Assembly: GCA_035525225.1 (NCBI GenBank)
Contig: DATLFA010000034.1
Span: forward strand, 124,001 to 188,000
Origin: DATLFA01 sp035525225
GTDB taxonomy: Bacteria > Actinomycetota > Acidimicrobiia > Acidimicrobiales > WLNW01
Length of the DNA: 64,000 nucleotides
Direction: 5' to 3'
Shown in pieces: positions 17,156 through 25,543 of this stretch (its first letter is position 1; the number at the start of each line of letters is the position of its first letter). The notes under the pieces are model-generated. The model had not been told where the DNA came from, did not search any database, and saw nothing but the letters and a program-made list of their open reading frames with translations. A program made the translations under genes and the position numbers.

Positions 17156-17845
17156 ATGGTCCGGATTCCCGGATGGGTGGCGTGTCTCGCGGTCTTCGCG
17201 ATGATCTCGGGCAGTGGTGTCGATGCGGCCGATGCGGCCGATGCAGCGATGTTGAGCGCCGGCCTCGCCGGTATGAGCACTGCCGTTACGAGCACTGCCG
17301 ATACGGGCACCGTCGACGTCATCGACGTCGCCATCGACGTCTACGTCGTCTTCTCGCAGCCCGACGTCTTGCCGCTCATCGAACTCATCGAGGTGGTCGC
17401 GCCCTTCATGCCCGCGGCGGTCGTGGTGCCCCCGGCTCCGGTGTGGCTGTGCCCGATCAGCAGTGCCGTGCGCTTCGGCGACACTTATGGCGAGGGACGC
17501 AGCGGTGGGTGGCGTCACCTCGGCGTCGATATGACCGCTCCGTTGGGGACACCGACCGTCGCCCCGGTGTCGGGCTCCGTTCGTTACACCCGCGATTCGG
17601 CCGGTGGTCTGTCGTGGCATCTCGACGGCGAAGACGGCAACTACTACTACGGCACGCATCTTTCGCGCTACGGGTCGGTGACCGGTCACGTGGATGCGGG
17701 CACGGTGATCGGCTACGTCGGCCAGTCGGGCAACGCCTCGATGCCCCACCTGCACCTCGAGATCCGTCCCGGTGGCATCTCCAAGCCGTCGATCAACCCC
17801 ACGCCCATGACGACGAAGGCCTGCAACAACACGTTGCCGCGATAG
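17156..17845 (+). CDS. Secreted M23-family (LytM-type) metallopeptidase
   Basis: The 229-residue protein has an N-terminal signal peptide (hydrophobic core about 6-20, AxA-like cleavage region near AADAADAA) and a C-terminal M23 domain. Zinc and catalytic residues are H121-x3-D125 (HLGVD) and H198-x-H200 (HLHLE). Such enzymes cut peptidoglycan cross-links in the cell wall. The segment 25-95 is low complexity, rich in Ala, Asp, Thr and Val, with GATGCGGCC repeats in the DNA near 17222, and acts as a linker. Start 17156 has a GAGGT site and places the signal peptide at the N-terminus; an ATG at 17117 is less likely. Confidence 0.88.
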   Translation: MVRIPGWVACLAVFAMISGSGVDAADAADAAMLSAGLAGMSTAVTSTADTGTVDVIDVAIDVYVVFSQPDVLPLIELIEVVAPFMPAAVVVPPAPVWLCPISSAVRFGDTYGEGRSGGWRHLGVDMTAPLGTPTVAPVSGSVRYTRDSAGGLSWHLDGEDGNYYYGTHLSRYGSVTGHVDAGTVIGYVGQSGNASMPHLHLEIRPGGISKPSINPTPMTTKACNNTLPR

Positions 17846-17848
17846 CCG

Positions 17849-18262
17849 TCAGTAGTCCACGTCGGGATCGGCCATCACGCGATCGAAGATGCGTAGGGCG
17901 TCGAGCGCCACGGGCATGCCGCCGTAGACCGACATCTGCAAGAGCACTTCGCGGACCTGCTCCGGCGGATTGCTGCGCAGCGCGATGCGGATGTGCGCGG
18001 TGAGCTCGTCGGTTCGGGCGAGCACCGTCAGCGCCGCAACGGCGCAGAGTTCGCGTACATCTGTGGGCAGGATATTGCGCGAGTAGCACCCGTTGATGAT
18101 GAATTCGCTCATGATGCGGGCCCAGTCGGGATCGACACGTTCGGCCCACCGACGGTTGTTTCGCTCCATGAATGCGTCGCCTCCAACGCCGAACATCTCG
18201 ACCGCGGCTCGTCGACCCCGTTCGCTCACGTACTCGCCGCCGGGAATGTCGTCGCTGTCCAT
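17849..18262 (-). CDS. Carboxymuconolactone decarboxylase-family protein
   Basis: The 137-residue alpha-helical protein has the PcaC/CMD pattern in its C-terminal half: LCAVAALTVLARTDELTAHIRI, then EVLLQMSVYGGMPVALDAL. It lacks the CxxC of the AhpD branch, so it is closer to gamma-carboxymuconolactone decarboxylase-type proteins than to peroxidases. The ATG at 18262 has an ideal GAGGAGGT site; a GTG one codon upstream is possible. A TAGCGT -10 lies about 30 nt upstream. It sits tail to tail with the M23 gene and divergent from the DUF2889 operon. Confidence 0.85.
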   Translation of the reverse strand: MDSDDIPGGEYVSERGRRAAVEMFGVGGDAFMERNNRRWAERVDPDWARIMSEFIINGCYSRNILPTDVRELCAVAALTVLARTDELTAHIRIALRSNPPEQVREVLLQMSVYGGMPVALDALRIFDRVMADPDVDY

Positions 18263-18369
18263 CACATACCTCCTCGAAGTTGCCGCACGCTACGTCGCGG
18301 GTGGATGACACGGGGTGGTAGCGCCGCCGGAGTTCTCCGTTCGCCCCCACATGTGCTGCGCTAGCGCCC

Positions 18370-19023
18370 ATGGACGACGACCTCGAGCTCATCCACACCC
18401 GCGGCTACGACGTCAGGGGCTACTGGCGATCCGATGGCTCGCTCGTGATCAAGGGTGCGGTGCGCGACGAGCTGCCCACTCGCCTCTATGACATCGACGA
18501 CGACGACCCGCTCGTCATGCACCACATGGCGGTCACGCTCACCGTCGAGTTGCCCGATCTGCGCATCACCGATGTGAACGTCGAGTTCCTGGCGCATCCG
18601 CATCACGCGTGCCCCAATGTCATCGACCACTATCACCATCTCGTCGGGCTCTCCATCGCGCGCGGATTCACCCACAAAGTGCGCGAGTTGTTCGGCGGTC
18701 CGCGCGGATGCACGCACACGACTGCGCTGCTCCAGGCGATGGCTCCCGTGGCAATGCAGTGCAAGCTCGCGAGCCGGATGATGGGATTGCGGCAATCGGG
18801 CGCTGGAGCGCCGCCGGCAACGCCCGAGTCGCTGAACTCGCCCGAGATGCGAGCGGTGCGGGCAGCGGGTAACCGCAATACCTGCCACGTCTGGGCCGAG
18901 GACGGTGAGCACATCGAGCGAATCCTCGATGGCACCGGCAACGAACTGCCGATCCCGATCAGTGTGCGCATACGCGAACGCGGCGGCGATCCGGACGAGT
19001 GGCGGCGCCAGCGCTGGGGTTGA
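18370..19023 (+). CDS. DUF2889-family protein
   Basis: The 217-residue protein matches the DUF2889 pattern as I know it: an N-terminal beta-rich part containing RGYDVRGYWRSDGSLVIKG, a middle stretch FLAHPHHACP, then GLSIARGFTHKVRELFGGPRGCTHTTALLQAM. Function is unknown for the family, which often lies next to acyl-CoA ligases and SDRs in degradative operons. That is the case here: an acyl-CoA ligase follows after 28 bp. Conserved Cys and His residues (GCTHT) could bind a metal or be catalytic; this is inference. Confidence 0.75.
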   Translation: MDDDLELIHTRGYDVRGYWRSDGSLVIKGAVRDELPTRLYDIDDDDPLVMHHMAVTLTVELPDLRITDVNVEFLAHPHHACPNVIDHYHHLVGLSIARGFTHKVRELFGGPRGCTHTTALLQAMAPVAMQCKLASRMMGLRQSGAGAPPATPESLNSPEMRAVRAAGNRNTCHVWAEDGEHIERILDGTGNELPIPISVRIRERGGDPDEWRRQRWG

Positions 19024-19051
19024 CAGACTCGGTCCGGGCGGGGGGCAGCGG

Positions 19052-20548
19052 GTGAACGAGCCGGCACTGTGGGAACTTCTCGAGCGACGTGTCGCCTCGA
19101 CGCCCGACCGCCTCTGCATGGTCGACGAGCGCGGGGCACGGATGACCTTTGCCGAGTTGGCGGCCGGCGCGGCAGAGGTGGCCGCCGGATTGCACGAGAT
19201 CGGCGTCAGGCCGGGGCATGTGGTGGCGTGGCAACTGCCGACTTGGATCGAGACCGTCGTGGTGTTCATGGCGCTCAGTCGCCTCGACGTCGTGCAGGTG
19301 CCCCTGTTGCCGATCTACCGCGCGCGCGAGGTCGGGCATGCACTACGCACGACCGACGCCCGGTTCCTGATCTCGACCACGCCGCCGGCCGAGCACCCGA
19401 TCGACGCGTTGCACCACATCGTCCTCGACCGCGATTCGTTGCCGCGCGGCGACGCCGCGCAACTGCCTCCTGCGCCGAGCGATGCGAATACGGTGCGGTG
19501 GATCTTTCACACCTCGGGTACGACTGCGAGGCCGAAGGGCGCATGCCACACCGATGCATCGATCATCGCGGCATCGGCGAGCTACGTCGATGCGATCGGG
19601 CTCGACCACAACGACCGGCTGCCGATCAACTTCCCGATCGCGCACGTCGGCGGGCTTGTCGTGCAGTGCTGCTCGTACCTTGCCGGTTCGGCGAACATCC
19701 TCGTCGAGCGAGTCGATCCCGCCACCGTGATCGATGTGCTCGCGCGCGAACACGTGACCCTGCCCGGCGTCTCGCAGGTGTTCCATCTCGCCTTCATGGA
19801 TGCCCAGCAGCGTCGGCCACAGCAGCCACTATTCCCGCACGCGCGTGGCTACACCAACGGCGGCGCGGCCAAGAATCCTGAGCTCCACTACCGACTGAAG
19901 GAGCTGATGGGCGCCGGCCTGTACTCGAACTACGGCATGACCGAGTGCCCCTTCGCTCTGTGCACCCCCTTATCGGCCCCCGACGACAAGCGCGCCACGA
20001 CCGAGGGGAGGCCGGTACCGGGCATACAGGTGCGCGTCGTCGACGCCGATGAGCATGACGTCGCTCCCGGCGAAACTGGTGAGCTCCGTTTGAAAGGGCC
20101 GATGTTGTTCGCCGGGTACGTCGAGGAATCGCTCAACGCGGACGCCTTCGACGCGCAACGGTTCTTTCGCACGGGCGACCTCGCTCGCGAAGACAACGAC
20201 GGCTACTTCCAGATCGTCGGGCGCCTGAAGGACATCATCATCCGCAAGGGCGAGAACATTAGCGCAAAGGAACTCGAAGACCTCCTCTTCGGACATCCGG
20301 CCGTGCGCGAGGTGGCGGTGGTCGGGGTGCCCGACGCGGCGACCGGAGAGCGGTGCTGCGCCGTGGTCGTGGCGGCCGATCCTTCGCAGCCACTGCCCGT
20401 GGACGCGTTGACGGCCTACCTACGCGAGGCGGGGCTCATGATCCAGAAGATCCCCGAGCAGTGGATTGCGCTGGACGCGCTACCGCGAAATCAGGTCGGC
20501 AAAGTATTGAAGAACGATCTGCGTGCCCATGTGATTGCGCAGGGATGA
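19052..20548 (+). CDS. AMP-dependent acyl-CoA synthetase/ligase
   Basis: The 498-residue adenylating enzyme shows the P-loop-like TSGTTARPKG (154-163), YSNYGMTECPF (A5-like motif), the hinge region FRTGDLAREDNDGYFQIVGR with LKDIIIRKGENIS, and the C-terminal catalytic lysine in PRNQVGKVLK. It would activate a carboxylic acid to its CoA thioester as the entry step of the pathway. The GTG start has a GGGGGG site. It is the second gene of an operon with DUF2889, VOC, SDR and thioesterase genes. Substrate class is not evident; the P-loop resembles cyclohexanecarboxylate- and benzoate-type ligases as well as fatty-acid ones. Confidence 0.88.
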   Translation: MNEPALWELLERRVASTPDRLCMVDERGARMTFAELAAGAAEVAAGLHEIGVRPGHVVAWQLPTWIETVVVFMALSRLDVVQVPLLPIYRAREVGHALRTTDARFLISTTPPAEHPIDALHHIVLDRDSLPRGDAAQLPPAPSDANTVRWIFHTSGTTARPKGACHTDASIIAASASYVDAIGLDHNDRLPINFPIAHVGGLVVQCCSYLAGSANILVERVDPATVIDVLAREHVTLPGVSQVFHLAFMDAQQRRPQQPLFPHARGYTNGGAAKNPELHYRLKELMGAGLYSNYGMTECPFALCTPLSAPDDKRATTEGRPVPGIQVRVVDADEHDVAPGETGELRLKGPMLFAGYVEESLNADAFDAQRFFRTGDLAREDNDGYFQIVGRLKDIIIRKGENISAKELEDLLFGHPAVREVAVVGVPDAATGERCCAVVVAADPSQPLPVDALTAYLREAGLMIQKIPEQWIALDALPRNQVGKVLKNDLRAHVIAQG

Positions 20549-20555
20549 GGAGCGA

Positions 20556-21014
20556 ATGATGAATCCACGACCCAATCGATTGAGCCATGTCGTCTACTGC
20601 GTGCGACCAGAGAACTTCGAGGCCGCGACCAAACTGTGGAGCACTGCGCTCGGGGTCACCTTCGATCAGCTCGACTTGCACGACGGCAGTCTCCGCGTCT
20701 CGTTCTCGCTCGAACACGGTGTCGAGGTGATCGCGCCGGCGGCGAACGGACCCCAGAAGTTTCACGACTTCTTGGCGAGCAACGGCGAGGGCGTGTACAC
20801 GGTCGTCTATGTGGTCTCCGATCTCGACGAGGCCGAAGCCGAAGTCGCCGCACAGGGCGTGAGCGTCGCCGATCGGTTGGTGTACACGGGTCGTCGTCCG
20901 TGGACCGAAGAGTGGGCCGTGCTCGAAGAGCGCGTGCTGCCGCCGGTGCACGGGATGCGTATCACCGTCGCTCGCATGGAGCGTCACGCCGCGGGGGTGG
21001 GCAATGACGTATAG
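20556..21014 (+). CDS. VOC-family (glyoxalase/dioxygenase-fold) protein
   Basis: The 152-residue protein starts with LSHVVYCVRPENFEAATKLW, the typical opening of a vicinal-oxygen-chelate domain. It has a paired beta-alpha-beta-beta-beta half near SNGEGVYTVVYVVSDLDEAEAEV. A single VOC domain of this size usually works as a dimer with a metal. ATG 20556 is chosen because of the GAGGAG site just upstream; an earlier in-frame ATG (20535) would overlap the ligase gene. It overlaps the next SDR gene by 11 bp. Possible roles are an epimerase, isomerase or ring-cleavage-type enzyme. Confidence 0.75.
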   Translation: MMNPRPNRLSHVVYCVRPENFEAATKLWSTALGVTFDQLDLHDGSLRVSFSLEHGVEVIAPAANGPQKFHDFLASNGEGVYTVVYVVSDLDEAEAEVAAQGVSVADRLVYTGRRPWTEEWAVLEERVLPPVHGMRITVARMERHAAGVGNDV

Positions 21015-21810
21015 CGACGACACGCCGGTACCGGACTATTTCGCCCGCCTGCGCCTCGATGGTCGTCCGTTCGTGGTACTCGGCGCGGGACAGGGCATCG
21101 GTCGCCAGACCACGCACGCGCTGAGCCAAGCGGGCGCGTCGTTGCTCTGTGTCGACAACGACGAACGCCGGGCGCAGGAGATCGCCCGCGAGGTCGGCGG
21201 TGTGCCCTGCGTGGCTGACATACGCGATCGAGAACAGGTCGAGCGCGTGGTCAGCGAAGCAACTGCCGCGTTCGGGTCGATCCACGGCATCGTCGACATC
21301 GTCGGCGCGGCGCGATACAGCAAGTTCGTGGCGACGACCGACGCCGAATGGGAGTGGACCTTCGACATGGTGCTGCGGCACGCGTTTCTCGTGGCGCAGG
21401 TTGGTGGGCGCGCCATCGCCGACGGCGGCGGGGGAGTGCTGGCGTTCGTGGCGTCGATCAGCGGGTTGACCAGCTCGCCCATGCACGCCGCATACGGCGC
21501 GGCAAAGGCCGCACTCATGTCGCTGGTGCGTTCGGTGGCGGTCGAGCTCGGTCCTCGCGGAGTGCGCGTCAACGCGGTGGCGCCCGGAGGCACACTGACA
21601 CCGCGCATGCTCGAGGTGTTGAGCCCCGACGAGCGAGAATCGATGGCGCAACTCGTACCCTCGCGCCGTCTGTCCGAGCCGTCCGACATCGCCGGTGGGC
21701 TCTTGTTCGTCGTCAGCGATCTCGCGGCGAACGTGACCGGGCAGGTGCTCGTCGTGGACGGCGGCGGCCATATCGCGTACCCCTATCCCGTGGATCAACT
21801 CGATGGCTGA
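21004..21810 (+). CDS. Short-chain dehydrogenase/reductase
   Basis: The 268-residue SDR has the cofactor motif GAGQGIG (27-33), Ser in VASISG (about 151-153) and Y164-GAA-K168. The usual NNA motif is changed to IVGAAR. The C-terminal PSRRLSEPSDIAGGLLFVVSDLAANVTGQVLVVDGG is standard for FabG-like enzymes. It starts inside the VOC gene and overlaps the thioesterase gene by 8 bp, so translation is coupled. It probably oxidises a hydroxyacyl-CoA or an alcohol of the pathway started by the ligase. Confidence 0.88.
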   Translation: MTYSDDTPVPDYFARLRLDGRPFVVLGAGQGIGRQTTHALSQAGASLLCVDNDERRAQEIAREVGGVPCVADIRDREQVERVVSEATAAFGSIHGIVDIVGAARYSKFVATTDAEWEWTFDMVLRHAFLVAQVGGRAIADGGGGVLAFVASISGLTSSPMHAAYGAAKAALMSLVRSVAVELGPRGVRVNAVAPGGTLTPRMLEVLSPDERESMAQLVPSRRLSEPSDIAGGLLFVVSDLAANVTGQVLVVDGGGHIAYPYPVDQLDG

Positions 21811-22189
21811 GCCTCCCGGTCCGGTAGCAGCCGGCATCACCAATGATGTGGTCGTCGAAGTTACCGACGCGATGACGCCGGGACACGTGTCTGCGCTCGT
21901 GATCTCCACGCCGTCGTTGGTGTCGATCATCGAAGGCGCCTGCCGCAGGAGTGTGTTGCCGCACCTGCCGGCCGGTCACGACACCGTCGGCACGCACGTG
22001 TGCGTCAGCCATGAAGGCGTCGCACTGGTCGGACAGATGGTCAGGGTGCGCTGTGAGCTGACCGAAGTGAACGGCCGCCACCTGCTCTTCGACGTATCCG
22101 TCGACGGACCCAGCGGGCCCGTCAGCAAAGGAACCCATCGCCGCGCCGTCGTCGACCCCTCCCGCTTCGCCCGCCCTGCCACCCCCTAA
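21803..22189 (+). CDS. Hot-dog thioesterase, fluoroacetyl-CoA-thioesterase (FlK)-like
   Basis: The 128-residue single hot-dog protein keeps the FlK-type catalytic set: Thr36 (STPSLVSIIE), Glu44 and His70 (VSHEG), with spacing equal to the T-E-H triad of FlK. Such enzymes hydrolyse small acyl-CoA thioesters, often as a safety valve that frees CoA from dead-end products. It ends the ligase-VOC-SDR operon and is followed by a large hairpin. The true substrate is unknown; most FlK-like proteins do not act on fluoroacetyl-CoA. Confidence 0.8.
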   Translation: MAEPPGPVAAGITNDVVVEVTDAMTPGHVSALVISTPSLVSIIEGACRRSVLPHLPAGHDTVGTHVCVSHEGVALVGQMVRVRCELTEVNGRHLLFDVSVDGPSGPVSKGTHRRAVVDPSRFARPATP

Positions 22190-22221
22190 CCCTCCATCCC
22201 ACGACCCCTCTGCTTTTTCAC

Positions 22222-22274
22222 CCGTTCTCGCAGCACAACGTCGGACCGGGTCCGCCGTTGTGCTGCGAGAACGG
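22222..22274. terminator. Long perfect hairpin between convergent genes (probable bidirectional terminator)
   Basis: Arms at 22222-22240 and 22256-22274 pair perfectly over 19 bp. After one T-C mismatch, five more pairs (22242-22246 with 22250-22254) close on a 3-nt CGG loop. The element sits midway between the 3' ends of the thioesterase gene (22189) and the CoA-transferase gene (22307). There is no U-tract on either side. Confidence 0.6.
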
Positions 22275-22306
22275 CAGTGACGAGGTCTTTGTAGGGGTGT
22301 GCGGGG

Positions 22307-23509
22307 TCAGATGATGCCGGCGGCGCGCAGGCGGGCGACCTCGGCGGGCGTGAGGGCCAGTTCGTCGCACCAGATCTCATCGTTGTGTTGTCCGAGGGTG
22401 GGTGCGGGCGCGGGCACGGTCGGTGTCGCGCCGATCACGCGGGGATGCGGTGCCTGTTGCACGTGGGGTCCGACGGTGGGGTCGTCGACGGTGACAAGGT
22501 CGCCGCGGGCGGCGAAGTGTGCGTTCGCGAGTATCGCGGCCGGGCCGGCAACGCGGCCGAACGGCGCGCCGCTCGCGAGGCAGCGCGCTTCGATGTCGTC
22601 GGTTCGGTGCGCGCCGACCCACGTTGCGACGAGCTCGTTGATCTCGCTGCCATGCTCGACCCGCGCGGCAGTGGTCGCGTAGTGCTCGTCGGTCAACAGG
22701 TCTTCGCGATCCACCGCCTTCACCAGTCGCGCGAAGTTGGCGTCGGATCCGCCGACGATCGCGACGTGATCACCATCGGCCGTGACGTATACATCGAGCG
22801 GCGCGACACTCGACGGGCGGTTTCCTTCGCGCCTCCGTTCGAGGCCGAGCTTGTCGTAGGCAGCCACGGTCCATTCGGTGAGACGTAGCGCGGCGGCGTG
22901 GGTTGCGAGATCGATGACCACCGGGGCGCCATCGAGATCGGGGGTCTCGTCGAGCAGCGCCGCCAGCGCCGCCGCGGCCCCCGAGACTCCGGCCAGCTGC
23001 TCAGCGAGTCGCACGCCGAATGGGACCGGCGCTCGGTGCGGCTGGCCGGTGAGGGCGAGCAGGCCGCTGATCGCCAGCGCGACGAGCTCAGGGGCCTCCT
23101 GAGGGGCCGCAGGGCCGGTGTGGCCCCGTCCACTGAAGCGCACGAGCGCCCGAGGCCCCCGGATTCTCCCGACTTCGGGGCCAAGTGCGTCGAGCCCACC
23201 CGGGCCGAGGCCTTCGCCGACGATGGTGGCGCTCTCGAGCAGGCGGACCGCCAGGGCCTTGCCGTCGGGGTGGGTGAGATCGCAGGTGACACTGCGCGAC
23301 GAGCGGGCGGCGACTGCCCACGTGAGCGAGTGGTCGTCGACGAATGGTCCGCGCCGGCGGAGCTCGTCGCCGACCGACGGCGGCTCGATCCGGATGACGT
23401 CCGCGCCCTGTTCGCCAAGTACCGAGCCGAACATCGACAGCGCGGTGCCCGAGCCGAGCAGTACGGCGCGCACGCCGAGCAACAATGCGTCGGGCGCGCC
23501 GGTGATCAC
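22307..23509 (-). CDS. CaiB/BaiF CoA-transferase-like protein with Glu at the catalytic Asp position
   Basis: The 400-residue protein is a family III CoA-transferase: GEQGADVIRIEPP near residue 33, GRGHTGP, and a C-terminal PAPAPTLGQHNDEIW. At the site where family members have the catalytic Asp (G-x-D followed by SGLM-x-x-TG) it reads APELVALAISGLLALTG, so Glu141 replaces Asp. The N-terminal core is also less conserved than in its paralogue at 26316. It may be impaired, altered or a regulatory partner. The GTG start overlaps the enoyl-CoA hydratase stop by 4 bp (GTGA). Confidence 0.8.
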   Translation of the reverse strand: MITGAPDALLLGVRAVLLGSGTALSMFGSVLGEQGADVIRIEPPSVGDELRRRGPFVDDHSLTWAVAARSSRSVTCDLTHPDGKALAVRLLESATIVGEGLGPGGLDALGPEVGRIRGPRALVRFSGRGHTGPAAPQEAPELVALAISGLLALTGQPHRAPVPFGVRLAEQLAGVSGAAAALAALLDETPDLDGAPVVIDLATHAAALRLTEWTVAAYDKLGLERRREGNRPSSVAPLDVYVTADGDHVAIVGGSDANFARLVKAVDREDLLTDEHYATTAARVEHGSEINELVATWVGAHRTDDIEARCLASGAPFGRVAGPAAILANAHFAARGDLVTVDDPTVGPHVQQAPHPRVIGATPTVPAPAPTLGQHNDEIWCDELALTPAEVARLRAAGII

Positions 23510-24291
23510 GCGCGCTCGGCGAGCTCGTAACCCCCGCCGCGCTCGGCATCGTCGACGCACGCCATGCCCTCGAGCATGATGCCGTAGCCGTGGTTGGCGA
23601 CGAGCAATTGACGGATGGTGTGGGTGAACGCAACACGCGTGTAGCGGGTGACGAGGTGCGATTGACGGGTGAGCTGTTCGGCCAACTCCCAGGCACGTGG
23701 CAGCAACTCATCGGCGGGCAACACTTCGTTGACCATGCCGATGTCGAGCGCGGTGCGGGCATCGATCTCTTGGCCGGTGAGCATGTAGTAACGCGCGCGG
23801 TTGAGCCCCATCACGAGCGGCATGATGAGTTGCATGCCGTCACCGGGCACGAGCCCGTTCACGAAGTGACCTGAGTCGGAGAACACGGTGGTGTCCGAAG
23901 CAAGGACGATGTCGGACAGCAGAGGAGTCTCCGCGTGGCGCCACGCGGGCCCGTTGATCGCCGCGATCACCGGTGCCTCGATGTCGAGCAGGTTTGTCAG
24001 CAGTCGCCGGACGTTCCAGTGCGCCGAATCCCAACCGCGGGGCGTCGCCCGCGGAAATGTCGCGGGGCTGCCCTTGGGTCCGTTGAACTCGTCGCCCGTA
24101 CCGGTGAGGATCACCACGCGATTGTCGTTGTCGGCAGCAACCGCGCCGAACGCCTCTTGGAGGTCGCGTACGGCGTCCGCGCCCCAACGCAGCGGACCAT
24201 CGTCGGTGTGCAAGCGCATCTGCACGATGCCATCGCGCCGTTCGAAGTTGATGGTCGCCCAGCGTTCGGCGTAGGCAGGCGCGCTCGACAT
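23506..24291 (-). CDS. Enoyl-CoA hydratase/isomerase (crotonase) family protein
   Basis: The 261-residue crotonase-fold protein has the oxyanion-hole region around EAPVIAAINGPAWRHAETPLLSDIVLA and the second block FSDSGHFVNGLVPGDGMQLIMPLVMGLNRARYYMLTG. The catalytic glutamates of classical hydratases are not obvious (GLVPGDG instead of a Glu-containing segment), so it may be an isomerase, hydrolase or lyase. It is the first gene of a two-gene operon with a CoA-transferase. A paralogous pair is encoded divergently at 25540-27455. Confidence 0.82.
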   Translation of the reverse strand: MSSAPAYAERWATINFERRDGIVQMRLHTDDGPLRWGADAVRDLQEAFGAVAADNDNRVVILTGTGDEFNGPKGSPATFPRATPRGWDSAHWNVRRLLTNLLDIEAPVIAAINGPAWRHAETPLLSDIVLASDTTVFSDSGHFVNGLVPGDGMQLIMPLVMGLNRARYYMLTGQEIDARTALDIGMVNEVLPADELLPRAWELAEQLTRQSHLVTRYTRVAFTHTIRQLLVANHGYGIMLEGMACVDDAERGGGYELAERA

Positions 24292-24382
24292 GCGATCCCC
24301 CGATGTCGTCCCCTGTCCCGACGATCGGAACAGCCGGACATCTTCACGCTGCGATGGCGTGGCGTCAAGAAGCGCGGTCGCC

Positions 24383-24388
24383 TACCGT
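24383..24388 (+). promoter_or_regulatory. -10 element TACCGT of a leaderless promoter
   Basis: TACCGT lies 6 nt before GTG 24395 with no Shine-Dalgarno. It would drive the dehydrogenase-crotonase-CoA-transferase operon. Confidence 0.5.
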
Positions 24389-24394
24389 GACGCG

Positions 24395-25543
24395 GTGGAC
24401 CTACGGTTCTCGCCCGCTCAAGACGCGTTTCGAACCGAGGTCCGCGAATGGATGGCGACACACGCGCCCCGTGAACAACCACCCGCTGCCGGTCGCGCGC
24501 TGGTCGACTTCCAGCGCGCGTGGCAAGCCGAGTTGGCCGGCGTCTCGCTCGTTGCGGTGCACTGGCCGCGTGACTTCGGAGGACGCAGCCTCGGTTGGAC
24601 CGAAGCCTTCATGGTGCAAGAAGAAATCGCACTCGCGCACGCGCCAGAGATCGTCAACCGTGTCGCGGTCAATCTGGTCGGACCCACCCTGTTGGAGCAC
24701 GGCACCACAGATCAGCGTGAGCGGTACCTCCATCGCATCGTCACCGCGGATGACCTGTGGTGCCAGCTGTTCAGCGAACCGGAGGCGGGCTCTGACCTCG
24801 CGTCCCTGCAGACACGCGCGACACGGGCCCCGGGCGGTTGGCGGGTGAGCGGGCAGAAGGTCTGGGCCAGCAACGCGCAGTACTCCCGCTACGGGGTGCT
24901 GCTGGCGCGCACCGCCGACTCCGAACGCGGCCGTCCGCCGATCGGCTACTTCCTGCTCGACATGGACCAACCCGGCATCGACGTGCGTCCGCTACGTCAG
25001 ATGACCGGCGAGTCGGAGTTCAACGAAGTGTTTCTCGATGGCGCATTCGTGGCCGACGAATCGGTCGTCGGTGACCCCGCCAACGGCTGGGCGGTGATGC
25101 GTACGACGCTGGGCTATGAGCGCAGCACGTCGCCCCGCCAACTCATCGTGCATTCGGTATTGCTCGAGACGCTGCTCGACGAGGCCCGCCAGAATGCGAC
25201 CGACGCGGTGACGCGCCAACAACTGGCGCGCGCCTACGGCGAGTTGTGGATCTATCGGCTCCATCTCTATCGGGTGTTGAGCGCGCTCGACGCCGGACGC
25301 CCGCCGGGTGCGTCGAGCTCGCTCGTGAAGCTCTTCTGGAGCGAGATGGCACAGCGCATGCACGAGACGTCGCTGCGCATGCTCGGACCCGACGCCATGA
25401 TCGCGGGAGGCCGCCGTCAGCGCGACCATCTCTACTACCGTGCGTGCACCATCTTCGCCGGCACGTCGGAGATCCAACGCAACACGCTCGGTGAGCAGGT
25501 ACTCGGCCTACCCCGAGAACCGCGAGCAAAGGTGACCCCATGA
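24395..25543 (+). CDS. Acyl-CoA dehydrogenase family protein
   Basis: The 382-residue flavoprotein has LFSEPEAGSDLASLQTRA in the FAD/substrate region and the closing FAGTSEIQRN-TLGE-VLGLPREPR. The opening VDLRFSPAQDAFRTEVREW is nearly the same design as the dehydrogenase at 3629, so the two are paralogues. It is the first gene of a tightly overlapping operon (ATGA with the next gene). It would introduce the double bond that the downstream crotonase then acts on. The acyl substrate is unknown. Confidence 0.9.
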   Translation: MDLRFSPAQDAFRTEVREWMATHAPREQPPAAGRALVDFQRAWQAELAGVSLVAVHWPRDFGGRSLGWTEAFMVQEEIALAHAPEIVNRVAVNLVGPTLLEHGTTDQRERYLHRIVTADDLWCQLFSEPEAGSDLASLQTRATRAPGGWRVSGQKVWASNAQYSRYGVLLARTADSERGRPPIGYFLLDMDQPGIDVRPLRQMTGESEFNEVFLDGAFVADESVVGDPANGWAVMRTTLGYERSTSPRQLIVHSVLLETLLDEARQNATDAVTRQQLARAYGELWIYRLHLYRVLSALDAGRPPGASSSLVKLFWSEMAQRMHETSLRMLGPDAMIAGGRRQRDHLYYRACTIFAGTSEIQRNTLGEQVLGLPREPRAKVTP

